From positions 1 through 9,732 of the forward strand of contig CAJXQV010000031.1 of the NCBI GenBank assembly GCA_913058165.1: a DNA stretch of 9,732 bases. The letters run 5' to 3'. Position numbers and translations under genes: made by a program. This DNA is from an uncultured Chromatiales bacterium (GTDB lineage Bacteria; Pseudomonadota; Gammaproteobacteria; Steroidobacterales; GCA-2729495). The first letter of the stretch is position 1; each line of letters opens with the position of its first letter. Positions 1 to 9,732 of this stretch are shown piece after piece. Below the pieces are notes generated by a model. That model did not search any database. It was not told the DNA's origin and was given only the letters and a program-made list of their open reading frames with translations.

Positions 1-185
1 GGAACTGGGACTGCGGTAAGCATAAAAGCACCTGATGAGCCATCGCTAAGAGTGCCGACACCAACAATCTGACCTGACGCGTTAATATCATAAGCCTCAT
101 CAAGACTGACAAAACCAGTCCCCGTCAAATCAACCAATGTGTTTATGTCAATCATGTTAACGCCATCATAAGAAACAGAGGCTGC
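1..185 (-). pseudogene. 5'-truncated HAF-repeat / PEP-CTERM-type protein, C-terminal part, runs off the left edge
   Basis: The minus-strand frame reads through a repeat of the type DINASGQIVGVGTLSDG followed by GAFMLTAVPVP and is cut by the window edge. An 'IN..GQIVG.G...G..AF.LT' unit is typical of HAF-repeat extracellular proteins. A VPxP motif straight after it is typical of the start of a PEP-CTERM/VPxP sorting tag, whose membrane helix and basic tail would lie outside the window. Recognisable similarity extends back to about 185 (SYDGVNMIDIN), but the frame is closed by a TAA at 222-224. The only ATG is at 153-155, with no Shine-Dalgarno and no signal peptide. An exported sorting-tag protein without a signal peptide cannot be localised, so I infer a remnant that lost its 5' end, or a misjoin in the assembly. 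The stretch is visibly more AT-rich than the atp genes. The family call is from motif recognition only. Confidence 0.55.
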
Positions 186-232
186 TTTTAACGCTATTAA
201 CTTAAGACAAAGAGCATCGTATTACTGCGCAT

Positions 233-264
233 AAAAAAACGGCGCTCATCAGAGCGCCGTTTTT
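233..264 (-). terminator. Rho-independent terminator of the atp operon, potentially bidirectional
   Basis: A perfect 8-bp GC-rich stem (CGGCGCTC at 240-247 with GAGCGCCG at 252-259) encloses an ATCA loop. It is flanked by A7 at 233-239 on the left and T5 at 260-264 on the right, so transcripts from either side end in a hairpin plus U-tract. It lies about 70 bases past the atpC stop, which fits termination of the minus-strand atp mRNA. From the other direction it would insulate the operon from plus-strand transcription. Confidence 0.93.
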
Positions 265-332
265 GCTTTTTTTATGGAAGGACTTTTACAACCCCTCGCA
301 GAGAGTCGATAGCCCATCGTTGTTACTGCCTT

Positions 333-752
333 TTAGCCGCGCCTGCCTTTCAGCTTCTGCACAGCGCGGTAACGCGCGGCAGCCTCAACCAACTGCAGCC
401 GGGCATGTTCGAGGCTTTGCTTATCGCCAGCGGCAGAAACGGCAGCCTCAGCAGCATCCTGAGCAATTTTTGCAACTTCTTCATCAAGCTGTTCACCACG
501 CAATGCAGTATCAGCAAGCACAGTCACCAAATGAGGCTGAACCTCAAGCAGACCACCGGTCACGTAGAAGAACTGCTCATCACCACCAACCACATCGACC
601 CGCAACTCACCCGGACGAAGGTCAGCCAGCATCGGTGCGTGGCGAGGGGCAATACCCACATCGCCACCGCGTGCAGGAGCGAACACCATGTTGGCCTCAC
701 CTGAGAAGATGTGACCTTCGGCGCTAACGATTTCGACGTTAATAGTAGCCAT
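333..752 (-). CDS. atpC: F1Fo ATP synthase epsilon subunit
   Basis: The epsilon subunit is part of the central stalk. It binds gamma and the c-ring and can inhibit ATP hydrolysis through its C-terminal helices. The 139-residue product has the usual length (the same as E. coli). The N-terminal beta-sandwich covers roughly residues 1-85, with the family patterns VEIVSAEGHIFSGEA near the start and GDVGIAPRHAPML around 30-41. The alanine-rich helical hairpin (about 88-139) ends in a basic KLKGRRG. The ATG start is preceded by an AAGGT Shine-Dalgarno at normal spacing. It is the last gene of the operon, 31 bases after atpD and upstream of the terminator. Nothing is unusual in the coding sequence. 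Confidence 0.98.
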   Translation of the reverse strand: MATINVEIVSAEGHIFSGEANMVFAPARGGDVGIAPRHAPMLADLRPGELRVDVVGGDEQFFYVTGGLLEVQPHLVTVLADTALRGEQLDEEVAKIAQDAAEAAVSAAGDKQSLEHARLQLVEAAARYRAVQKLKGRRG

Positions 753-783
753 TGCTTTACCTTAGCTAGCAGCTCACGCTGCC

Positions 784-2223
<1,440 letters not shown>

Positions 2224-2264
2224 CTAACTCATTATTGGCCTACTAAAGCAGCCAAACTCTCTAT

Positions 2265-3134
2265 TTAATCTGAAACTGCAGCAGCACCGCCAACGATCTC
2301 AGAAATTTCCTGAGTGATAGCTGCCTGGCGAGCCTTATTAGCAGCAGTTTCGAGCGTATCAATCATCTTGCCCGCATTGTCTGTCGCGCTCTTCATCGCC
2401 ACCATTTTCGAGGCCATTTCACAGGCTACGTTTTCAACAGCACCACGATAAACCTGCGATTCGATATAACGCATCAACACGCCATCAAGCAGATCGGCTG
2501 CATCAGGCTCGTAGATGTAATCCCAGTGCTTCGGTAGATCATCAGCATCAGGTGCATCGACCGGGATCAGGGTCTTAACATCAGGAACCTGGCTCATCGT
2601 GTTTTTATACACGTTGTGCAGCAGGAACAATCGATCGATAGTGCCGTCGGTGTACGAATCAAGCATCAGCTTGATCGCGCCTAGCAGGTCAGCTACCTGA
2701 GGGTTTTCGCCAAGATTCTGGGCTGCCGCTACAACATTAACGTCGATGCTGCGGAAGAACTGCGTGGCTTTAGCGCCAATCAAACACAGGTCAACTTCAA
2801 CACCTTTGTCTTTCCACTCACCGATCTCATTGATCAGCTTACGGAAGGTATTGGTGTTTAAGCCACCACACAGTCCGCGGTCAGTCGAAATAACAATGTA
2901 GCCAACCCGTTTTATGCTCTCGCGCTCGATCAAGTAAGGATGACGATACTCAGGGTTTGCCTGATACAAGTGACCCACTGCAGTGCGAATCTTGTCCGCA
3001 TAGGGGCGGGTAGCCTCCATGCGTTGCTGAGTCCGACGCAGCTTTGATGCTGCAACCATCTCCATCGCCCTCGTGATCTTCTGCGTATTTTTTACGCTAC
3101 CGATCTTGCTGCGAATTTCTTTAAGATTTGCCAT
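2265..3134 (-). CDS. atpG: F1Fo ATP synthase gamma subunit
   Basis: Gamma is the rotating central shaft that couples c-ring rotation to conformational change in the alpha3-beta3 head. The product is 289 residues (E. coli 287). The N-terminal helix [21 protein letters not shown] (residues 4-24) and the C-terminal region ending in [18 protein letters not shown] carry the conserved coiled-coil signatures. The middle Rossmann-like domain contains [14 protein letters not shown] sequence (here [11 protein letters not shown]). The ATG start has only a weak purine-rich sequence upstream (AGAG), and the gap after atpA is 35 bases. The stop lies 104 bases before atpD. It sits between atpA and atpD in the standard order. 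Confidence 0.98.
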   Translation of the reverse strand: MANLKEIRSKIGSVKNTQKITRAMEMVAASKLRRTQQRMEATRPYADKIRTAVGHLYQANPEYRHPYLIERESIKRVGYIVISTDRGLCGGLNTNTFRKLINEIGEWKDKGVEVDLCLIGAKATQFFRSIDVNVVAAAQNLGENPQVADLLGAIKLMLDSYTDGTIDRLFLLHNVYKNTMSQVPDVKTLIPVDAPDADDLPKHWDYIYEPDAADLLDGVLMRYIESQVYRGAVENVACEMASKMVAMKSATDNAGKMIDTLETAANKARQAAITQEISEIVGGAAAVSD

Positions 3135-3169
3135 TTTAAAGTCTCTGCTGAAGCCTTTATTAAACGAGC

Positions 3170-4711
3170 TTAGTAAGCGCCGTTAGTTTTAAAGTCTTCG
3201 ATAGCCGTCTTCATGCCAGCTGCAATGTCATCATCGAATTTGCCAGTCGCATTAATACCCTCTACCACGGCGCTGTGCTTATCATTGATAAACGCATGCA
3301 TGGCTGCTTCAAATGGCACGATGTCATTAACGGGCACATCATCAAGGTAACCTTCGTTAGCAGCAAACAATGAAAGCGCCATCTCGCCCACTGAAAGTGG
3401 TGAGTACTGAGGCTGTTTCATCAGCTCCATAACGCGCTGACCGCGCTCGAGCTGCTTACGGGTTGCTTCGTCAAGGTCAGACGCGAACTGAGCAAATGCT
3501 GCCAATTCACGATACTGAGCCAGAGCCAGACGAGTACCACCACCGAGCTTCTTAATGATCTTCGTCTGAGCAGAACCGCCCACACGAGATACAGAAAGAC
3601 CGGCGTTAATAGCAGGACGGATACCGGCATTAAACAAATCTGTTTCTAAGAAGATCTGGCCATCGGTAATCGAAATCACATTGGTTGGAACGAACGCAGA
3701 TACGTCACCAGCCTGAGTTTCAATAATGGGCAGTGCGGTCAAAGAACCGGTCTTGCCTTTAACTCGACCTTCAGTCAAACGCTCAACTTCATCGGCGTTA
3801 ATACGTGATGCGCGCTCAAGCAACCGTGAATGGAGATAGAACACGTCACCCGGATACGCTTCGCGACCTGGAGGACGACGCAGCAACAGAGATACCTGAC
3901 GGTATGCCCAGGCTTGCTTGGTAAGATCATCATAAACAATCAGTGCGTCTTCGCCGATATCGCGGAAGTACTCACCCATTGAACAACCTGAGTACGGTGC
4001 GATGTACTGCAGAGCAGCGGATTCAGCCGCAGACGCAGCAACGATAATGGTGTGGTCCATTGCGCCGTGCTCTTCGAGCTTACGGACTACGTTAGCAATG
4101 GTAGATGCTTTCTGACCGATAGCGACGTAGATACATTTAACGCCGGTGCCTTTCTGGTTGATGATGGCATCAATCGCAACAGCTGTTTTACCGGTCTGGC
4201 GATCGCCAATAATCAACTCGCGCTGGCCGCGACCAACAGGAACCATGGCATCAATAGATTTCAACCCGGTCTGAACCGGCTGATCAACTGATTTACGCTC
4301 AATAACACCGGGCGCTACTTTCTCAATAGGCGAAACTAATTTCGCATTGATAGGGCCCTTACCGTCAAGAGGCTCGCCCAACGAGTTAACCACGCGCCCG
4401 AGCAGTTCGGGACCTACTGGCACTTCAAGAATACGACCAGTGGTTTTAACCGTGTCGCCTTCAGAGATATGCTTGTAGTCGCCTAAAACCACGGCACCAA
4501 CGGAGTCTTTCTCGAGGTTAAGCGCGAGGCCGAAGGTGTCGCCCGGGAACTCCAGCATCTCACCATACTGAGCGTCGCCTAGACCATGAATACGGGTAAT
4601 GCCGTCAGTAACTGAGATTACGGTGCCCACATCACGGGCCTCTGCCGAACTCTCGAAGTTGCTGATGCGTTCCTTAATCAGAGCACTGATTTCAGAAGCT
4701 TTGATAGCCAT
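3170..4711 (-). CDS. atpA: F1Fo ATP synthase alpha subunit
   Basis: Alpha carries the non-catalytic nucleotide sites and contributes the arginine finger to the beta catalytic sites. It is 513 residues long, exactly the E. coli length. The P-loop GDRQTGKT is at 169-176, and the finger motif SVSRVGG places the arginine at 376, the same numbers as in E. coli. The N-terminal region ([10 protein letters not shown], residues 11-20) is the segment that binds delta. The start ATG is preceded by AGAGGA, which overlaps the TAG stop of atpH 12 bases upstream, so translational coupling with atpH is likely. No anomalies are seen. Confidence 0.99.
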   Translation of the reverse strand: MAIKASEISALIKERISNFESSAEARDVGTVISVTDGITRIHGLGDAQYGEMLEFPGDTFGLALNLEKDSVGAVVLGDYKHISEGDTVKTTGRILEVPVGPELLGRVVNSLGEPLDGKGPINAKLVSPIEKVAPGVIERKSVDQPVQTGLKSIDAMVPVGRGQRELIIGDRQTGKTAVAIDAIINQKGTGVKCIYVAIGQKASTIANVVRKLEEHGAMDHTIIVAASAAESAALQYIAPYSGCSMGEYFRDIGEDALIVYDDLTKQAWAYRQVSLLLRRPPGREAYPGDVFYLHSRLLERASRINADEVERLTEGRVKGKTGSLTALPIIETQAGDVSAFVPTNVISITDGQIFLETDLFNAGIRPAINAGLSVSRVGGSAQTKIIKKLGGGTRLALAQYRELAAFAQFASDLDEATRKQLERGQRVMELMKQPQYSPLSVGEMALSLFAANEGYLDDVPVNDIVPFEAAMHAFINDKHSAVVEGINATGKFDDDIAAGMKTAIEDFKTNGAY

Positions 4712-4723
4712 CTCTTATTTCCT

Positions 4724-5278
4724 CTAGTTCATCAAAGAACGGGTTAATTTGGCGAGACCGGTACTGACCGATCCGTCAATTACAAGATCATCTGCCTGCA
4801 GCTTGGCGCCACCAATCAGACTCTCATCCAGTTCTACTGTCAGATTTACATCGCGGCCAAAACGCTTTTTCAGCGCCGCGACAAATATTTCTTGTTGTGC
4901 TGCATCAATTACCGTGGCCGTTGTCAGCGTGACATCAACCCGGTTTTCAACATTTGCTTTCAGCGCGTCAAAAGCCACTGCGATCTCTGGCAAAACTAAC
5001 AAGCGCTTGTTTTCGACCAACAGTTGCAACAAATTGTGCAACTGCGAGCCTTCACCCGCTTCAATGCCACCGGATTTGCCGGCGATCTCAGCGATCAGCT
5101 CAATAAGCGCCTTTATATCAGTGCCGGGAGCTTCTATTAATGCTGCAATATCTGCATCACTAACAGTAACGCCAGCGGCCTGCAGTACATCAGACCACGG
5201 CTGCAATTGACCGGCAGGGTTCGCCAGTTCAAATACTGCTTTCGCGTAGGGCTGAGCTATGGCTGCATTTCCGGCCAT
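4724..5278 (-). CDS. atpH: F1Fo ATP synthase delta subunit
   Basis: Delta sits on top of the F1 head and ties it to the b-dimer stator. The product is 184 residues, slightly longer than E. coli (177). The N-terminal six-helix domain begins QPYAKAVFELA (residues 9-19). The signature NLLQLLVENKRLLVLPEI lies around residues 82-99, and the C-terminal part carries DESLIGGAKLQADDLVIDGSV near 150-170, the classic delta/OSCP C-terminal pattern. The ATG start has an AGGAG Shine-Dalgarno 7 bases away. The gap to atpF is 18 bases. The sequence is more variable than that of alpha or beta, as usual for this subunit. Confidence 0.97.
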   Translation of the reverse strand: MAGNAAIAQPYAKAVFELANPAGQLQPWSDVLQAAGVTVSDADIAALIEAPGTDIKALIELIAEIAGKSGGIEAGEGSQLHNLLQLLVENKRLLVLPEIAVAFDALKANVENRVDVTLTTATVIDAAQQEIFVAALKKRFGRDVNLTVELDESLIGGAKLQADDLVIDGSVSTGLAKLTRSLMN

Positions 5279-5296
5279 GGGTTACTCCTAATCGTC

Positions 5297-5767
5297 CTAG
5301 ATCTGCGCTGCAAGATTGTCGAGCAGCTCTTTGTGTGAAGCTGCATCAATCTCTTTCGAGACAATCTTTTCGGCACCGGCAATTGCGATACTGGCCACTT
5401 GTCCGCGAAGCTCTTCTCGAGCACGACTCACTTCCTGCTCAACCTCTGCTTTAGCAGAAGCCAGAATGCGCTCCCGCTCAGATTCTGCAGCAACACGAGC
5501 TTCATCAACAATAGATGTCCCACGACCGTTGGCTTGATCGACAATTTCACGAGCCTGGCCACGAGCCGCATCAACAATGACGACACGCTCTTGCTCTGCT
5601 TCTTCAAGGGCCCGTGAGCCCTTGCTAGCGGCCGCAAGTCCGTCCGCAATGATGGTTTGACGCTCTTCGATCACTTCCATGATCAAGGGCCAAACAAACG
5701 CCTTACAAAACCAAACAAAGAGCCCGAAGGCGATCATTTGACCTAATAACGTGCTGTTAATATCCAC
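5297..5767 (-). CDS. atpF: F1Fo ATP synthase b subunit
   Basis: The b subunit dimer is the peripheral stator stalk, anchored in the inner membrane and reaching up to delta. The product is 156 residues, the same as E. coli. It begins MDINSTLLGQMIAFGLFVWF, and the single membrane helix covers about residues 6-27. The remainder is a long, charged, alanine- and glutamate-rich helix with heptad-like spacing (about 32-140) and ends in the delta-binding tail. The start codon is GTG rather than ATG. It is supported by a strong GAGGAG Shine-Dalgarno at 5777-5782, nine bases upstream, and by alignment of the N-terminus with E. coli b. A bulged hairpin lies just upstream of that Shine-Dalgarno. Confidence 0.97.
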   Translation of the reverse strand: MDINSTLLGQMIAFGLFVWFCKAFVWPLIMEVIEERQTIIADGLAAASKGSRALEEAEQERVVIVDAARGQAREIVDQANGRGTSIVDEARVAAESERERILASAKAEVEQEVSRAREELRGQVASIAIAGAEKIVSKEIDAASHKELLDNLAAQI

Positions 5768-5776
5768 GCTGCTTTA

Positions 5777-5816
5777 CTCCTCAGGGTGTTTCTAAAAACC
5801 AGCTGTTAGAAACCCT
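5777..5816 (-). promoter_or_regulatory. atpE-atpF spacer stem-loop next to the atpF Shine-Dalgarno
   Basis: The two arms, 5785-5795 (GGTGTTTCTAA) and 5806-5815 (TTAGAAACCC), form a 10-bp stem with a single-base bulge at 5787 and a 10-base loop. On the minus-strand mRNA the stem ends 2 bases before the GAGGAG Shine-Dalgarno of atpF (5777-5782). It has no U-tract after it, so it is not a terminator. It could protect the 3' end of an atpE message or limit ribosome access to atpF, which would help produce many c subunits against two b. The pairing is seen directly; the role is inferred. Confidence 0.5.
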
Positions 5817-5821
5817 AAAAC

Positions 5822-6142
<321 letters not shown>

Positions 6143-6177
6143 TCTGTAGCGCTACGCGCCCAAAATACTTCTACTTA

Positions 6178-7532
<1,355 letters not shown>

Positions 7533-7616
7533 CTGGATTACCTGCGTGTCGCCCGGGTTAGCGGGCGGGCGGACAAAAACGCTGTAGACCAACAGTTACG
7601 CCGCGTTTCGCGAGGT

Positions 7617-7646
7617 TTGGCTGGCTGCCGAACCAGCGCAAGCCAA
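7617..7646 (-). promoter_or_regulatory. Imperfect hairpin in the atp mRNA leader
   Basis: The outer arms TTGGCT (7641-7646) and AGCCAA (7617-7622) pair over 6 bp. Inside them GCTG (7634-7637) pairs with CAGC (7624-7627) around a 6-base loop, with a small internal loop between the two helices. It would lie near the 5' end of the transcript from the predicted promoter. No U-tract follows, so it is not a terminator for parB. A stabilising or regulatory role is possible but not shown. Confidence 0.35.
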
Positions 7647-7658
7647 TTCAGCCCGCGC

Positions 7659-7687
7659 ATTGTATGGAGTTAGCAGATGCCATTCAA
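7659..7687 (-). promoter_or_regulatory. Sigma70-type promoter of the atp operon
   Basis: In the parB-atpI gap, minus strand, a -35 element TTGAAT (7682-7687; 4 of 6 consensus bases) and a -10 element TACAAT (7659-7664; 5 of 6) are separated by the optimal 17 bases. Transcription would start near 7652, giving a leader of about 120 bases to the atpI ATG. The discriminator GCGCGG right after the -10 box is GC-rich, a feature of promoters repressed by ppGpp/DksA in gammaproteobacteria. The match and spacing are seen directly; use and regulation are inferred. Confidence 0.65.
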
Positions 7688-7737
7688 GCCCTGCGGCACC
7701 GCTTGAGCAAAAAATAACCAGCCATGACTAAAACCGT

Positions 7738-8715
7738 TTATTTAATGTGCGCCAAAATACCGTCGAGCTCATCCAGAGAATTGTAGTTAATGACAAGCTT
7801 TCCCTTGCCTTTCGGGGTGTGCTGAATTGCAACGGAGGCACCCAATTTGGCAGAAAGGTCATCCTGCAGACGCTGGGTATCTTTATCCAACGGCTTGGGA
7901 AATTTCGTCGGAGCCTCGTCACCAACTAACATCTTGCGGACAGCTGCCTCGGTTTCGCGCACGGACAAGCCCTTGTCGACAACGACTCTCGCCAACCGAG
8001 CCTGTTTAAATTTATCCTGAATCCCCAACAACGCGCGCGCATGCCCCATATCAAGCTCGCGCTCACGCAGGTAATTTCGCACTTCAGGGCCAAGATCCAG
8101 CAAGCGCAGCAGGTTCGAGACCGACGCTCGGGATTTACCCACCGCTTCGGCGGCCTTCTGATGCGTGACTTCAAACTCATCGATAAGGCGTTTTAACGCA
8201 AGCGCCTCTTCCAGCGGGTTAAGGTCCTCACGCTGAATATTTTCAATAAGTGACACCGCCACGGCCGCAGAATCGGGTATATCGCGGATAACTACTGGTA
8301 TTTCGTCAAGATCAGCAATTTTGGCGGCACGCCAGCGACGCTCACCCGCAATGATTTCGTAGCGCCCCTTATTCGCGCCTTTCAAAGGACGAACCACGAT
8401 GGGCTGGATTACGCCTTGGGTGCGAATAGACTCCGCCAACTCTTGCAGCGCTTCTTTGCGCATGTCCAGTCGCGGCTGGTATGCGCCACGCTGCAACAAA
8501 TCAAGCGGCAAACTGCCAAACGCAGCACCGGGCACATCCGATCGCATGCCTGGGGTGACGGAGGGTGCTGCTGGTGTTGCGACACTGTCCGACTGCCTTG
8601 GTTTCACCGGTACTGGCCGGGCCGGGCCGGGCGCCGGAGCCGAACTGCCCCCAAGCAATGCATCAAGGCCACGGCCTAAGCCGGTTTTCTTCGGAGCTGG
8701 TTTCTTGTCTGCCAT
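7738..8715 (-). CDS. parB: Chromosome-partitioning protein ParB (CTPase, parS-binding)
   Basis: ParB binds parS sites near the origin, spreads as a CTP-dependent clamp, and stimulates ParA to move the replicated origins apart. The 325-residue protein starts with GLGRGLDALL (12-21), the conserved ParA-interacting segment. A Pro/Ala-rich linker (about 25-65) follows; part of its DNA is three tandem GGCCG units at 8615-8629. The N-terminal domain holds the CTP-binding GERRWRAA box at 124-131 and the ENIQREDLNPLEEA motif at 158-171. A helix-turn-helix lies near 186-205 (HQKAAEAVGKSRASVSNLL), and a C-terminal dimerisation domain ends the protein. No clear Shine-Dalgarno is visible before the ATG. 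It lies 59 bases after parA and is probably co-transcribed with it. No parS site was found in the window. Confidence 0.97.
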   Translation of the reverse strand: MADKKPAPKKTGLGRGLDALLGGSSAPAPGPARPVPVKPRQSDSVATPAAPSVTPGMRSDVPGAAFGSLPLDLLQRGAYQPRLDMRKEALQELAESIRTQGVIQPIVVRPLKGANKGRYEIIAGERRWRAAKIADLDEIPVVIRDIPDSAAVAVSLIENIQREDLNPLEEALALKRLIDEFEVTHQKAAEAVGKSRASVSNLLRLLDLGPEVRNYLRERELDMGHARALLGIQDKFKQARLARVVVDKGLSVRETEAAVRKMLVGDEAPTKFPKPLDKDTQRLQDDLSAKLGASVAIQHTPKGKGKLVINYNSLDELDGILAHIK

Positions 8716-8774
8716 AGAGAAGCTACTTATCGCACGCCGATATTTAAAGAATTAGAGGATGAGAGGTTAACGAA

Positions 8775-9551
8775 CTATGCAGCAACAGCCTGACGCCGCT
8801 GCATAACCTCGCTTGCCAGTGCGAGGTACGCCATCGAACCGCGGGAACGGGGCGCGTGCTTCAATACGGGCACGCCAAAGCTGGGCGCCTCGGCTAAACG
8901 CACGTTTCGAGGAATAATAGCGCTGTATATAGTGTCTGCGAAGTGCTCGGCCAATTGCGTTGAAACATCAGTAGATAAGCGGTTTCGGGGGTCATACATG
9001 GTGCGCAGCAGACCTTCGATTTCCAGCTTGTGGTTTACCGAATTGCGCACCTGGCGAATGGTCTCCAGCAAAGACGACAAGCCCTCAAGTGCATAAAATT
9101 CGCACTGCACTGGCACCAGCACGCCATCTGCGGCAGTCATCGCATTCAAGGTAAGCATGTTAATAGTGGGCGGACAGTCAATCAGGATGAAATCGTAGCG
9201 ATCCTGAACCGTTTCGAGCGCAGCCCGCAGCTTGGTCTCACGGCCCAACTCCTGCATAAGGCGCACTTCAGCAGCGGTTAGATCAGAGTTTGCGGGTATC
9301 AGATGGTAACCGGCGGCTTCTGCATCGATAATCGCATCAGAGATGCTAACTTCGCCTAAAAGAACTTCGCAGCTGGTTGCGGTAAGATTATTCTTGTCCA
9401 CACCGCTGCCGGTACTCGCGTTGCCCTGCGGATCGAGGTCGACCAACAAAACACGCTGGTCGCCAGCCGCTAAGGAGGCGCCCAAATTTACAGCGGTGGT
9501 GGTTTTGCCCACGCCGCCTTTTTGATTGGATACTGCAATTATTCGGGCCAT
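8775..9551 (-). CDS. parA: Chromosome-partitioning ATPase ParA (Soj family)
   Basis: ParA is a Walker-type ATPase that binds DNA non-specifically as an ATP dimer and pulls ParB-bound origins across the nucleoid. The deviant Walker A box KGGVGKTTT includes the signature lysine. Walker A' DLDPQGNAST and Walker B FILIDCPP follow in family order. I chose the ATG at 9549-9551 (258 residues, starting MARIIAVSNQKGG), which matches the usual start of chromosomal ParA and has GGA 7 bases upstream. An in-frame ATG four codons earlier (9561-9563, giving 262 residues) has no Shine-Dalgarno. There is no N-terminal helix-turn-helix, which separates it from plasmid type Ia ParA proteins. It would normally follow rsmG; that gene is cut off here. 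Confidence 0.97.
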   Translation of the reverse strand: MARIIAVSNQKGGVGKTTTAVNLGASLAAGDQRVLLVDLDPQGNASTGSGVDKNNLTATSCEVLLGEVSISDAIIDAEAAGYHLIPANSDLTAAEVRLMQELGRETKLRAALETVQDRYDFILIDCPPTINMLTLNAMTAADGVLVPVQCEFYALEGLSSLLETIRQVRNSVNHKLEIEGLLRTMYDPRNRLSTDVSTQLAEHFADTIYSAIIPRNVRLAEAPSFGVPVLKHAPRSRGSMAYLALASEVMQRRQAVAA

Positions 9552-9653
9552 TGGTTTTTCCATTGGTCGGTGGCGTTATAGCGCCGTGCGGCTGCCGTTG
9601 GAATCGCCGACCCCTGTCGCGCAACCCCCCGGATAGCCTAAGTTTTCGTTCAG

Positions 9654-9685
9654 TTAGCTCAGCGGCCCCATCATCACCATATGCC
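9654..9685 (-). CDS. Possible C-terminal tail of rsmG (16S rRNA methyltransferase), cut off by the contig end
   Basis: Minus-strand frame 9683 to 9654 reads HMVMMGPLS followed by TAA. RsmG proteins commonly end in a strand like RHLVVI plus a short tail, and rsmG usually lies just before parA in this locus, so these nine codons could be its end. The evidence is nine residues plus gene order, so this is a weak call. The stretch between the stop and parA (about 100 bases) shows nothing else I can identify. Confidence 0.25.
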
Positions 9686-9732
9686 CTGTCTCTTATACAC
9701 ATCTGACGCTGCCGACGATCTACTCTGTGTAG
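9686..9732. other. Untrimmed Illumina Nextera (Tn5) adapter, not genomic
   Basis: The last 47 bases are synthetic. CTGTCTCTTATACACATCT (9686-9704) is the complement of the Tn5 mosaic end. GACGCTGCCGACGA (9705-9718) is the complement of the Nextera read-1 primer tail. TCTACTCT (9719-9726) is an 8-base i5 index, complement AGAGTAGA, and GTGTAG begins the P5 sequence. The genome therefore ends at 9685 in this contig. Any protein predicted across this point, including one starting MCIRDR on the minus strand, is an artefact. Confidence 0.98.

Noticed and set aside
6146..6155. Perfect 10-base palindrome GTAGCGCTAC upstream of atpE, considered as an operator
   Set aside because: It is short, occurs once, and is not next to a recognisable promoter, so a chance palindrome is the simpler explanation.
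7617..7646. Hairpin after parB considered as a parB terminator
   Set aside because: There is no U-tract after the stem, and it lies downstream of the predicted atp promoter, so it belongs to the atp leader.
8615..8629. Three tandem GGCCG units within parB, considered as a phase-variable repeat
   Set aside because: Three units are too few for likely slippage control, and they simply encode part of the Pro/Ala-rich linker.
9692..9700. TTATACACA, a match to the DnaA-box consensus TTATNCACA near an origin-proximal locus
   Set aside because: It lies inside the Tn5 mosaic-end adapter and is not genomic.
9388..9702. Minus-strand open frame of 104 codons beginning MCIRDR and overlapping the start of parA
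   Set aside because: The first residues are translated from the Nextera adapter, and the rest is an out-of-frame shadow of parA and its upstream region.

Overview
The window is a gammaproteobacterial housekeeping locus read entirely on the minus strand: parA, parB, atpI, atpB, atpE, atpF, atpH, atpA, atpG, atpD, atpC, in transcription order from right to left. Chromosomal parAB directly before a complete atpIBEFHAGDC operon, usually with rsmG before parA, is a known origin-proximal layout in Pseudomonas and Cellvibrio-like gammaproteobacteria. Protein details fit this (alpha 513 aa, b 156 aa, epsilon 139 aa, a-subunit start resembling the pseudomonad form). A PEP-CTERM/HAF-type protein remnant at the left end hints at a marine, Cellvibrionales-like bacterium, but the exact genus cannot be read from this window.

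Layout from right to left. Positions 9686-9732 are not genomic: they are an untrimmed Illumina Nextera (Tn5) adapter including an 8-base index. Positions 9654-9685 may be the last codons of rsmG. parA and parB follow (chromosome segregation). The 145-base parB-to-atpI gap holds a good sigma70-type promoter (TTGAAT, 17 bases, TACAAT) with a GC-rich discriminator and a leader hairpin; this is the likely main atp promoter. The ATP synthase operon follows: Fo genes atpB, atpE and atpF (a, c, b), then atpH (delta), then atpA, atpG, atpD and atpC (alpha, gamma, beta, epsilon). Gene gaps are short (2 to 35 bases) except before atpE, atpF and atpD. Those three spacers carry U-rich leaders and/or hairpins beside the Shine-Dalgarno sequence, which suggests local control of subunit yield. 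A strong, potentially bidirectional intrinsic terminator lies at about 233-264.

Left of the terminator, positions 1-185 encode only the C-terminal end of an HAF-repeat protein that runs off the window at a VPVP motif typical of exosortase sorting tags. No signal peptide or upstream repeats precede it, so it looks like a 5'-truncated gene remnant. The 332 bases left of atpC hold only this remnant and the terminator.

All key catalytic residues of the ATP synthase and ParA/ParB families are present, and no frameshift is visible in the core genes. The c subunit carries Asp60 without the polar ligands expected for Na+ binding, so the enzyme is most likely proton-coupled. I found no convincing novel system. 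The points worth a second look are the truncated HAF gene, the structured operon spacers, the promoter discriminator and the adapter artefact.
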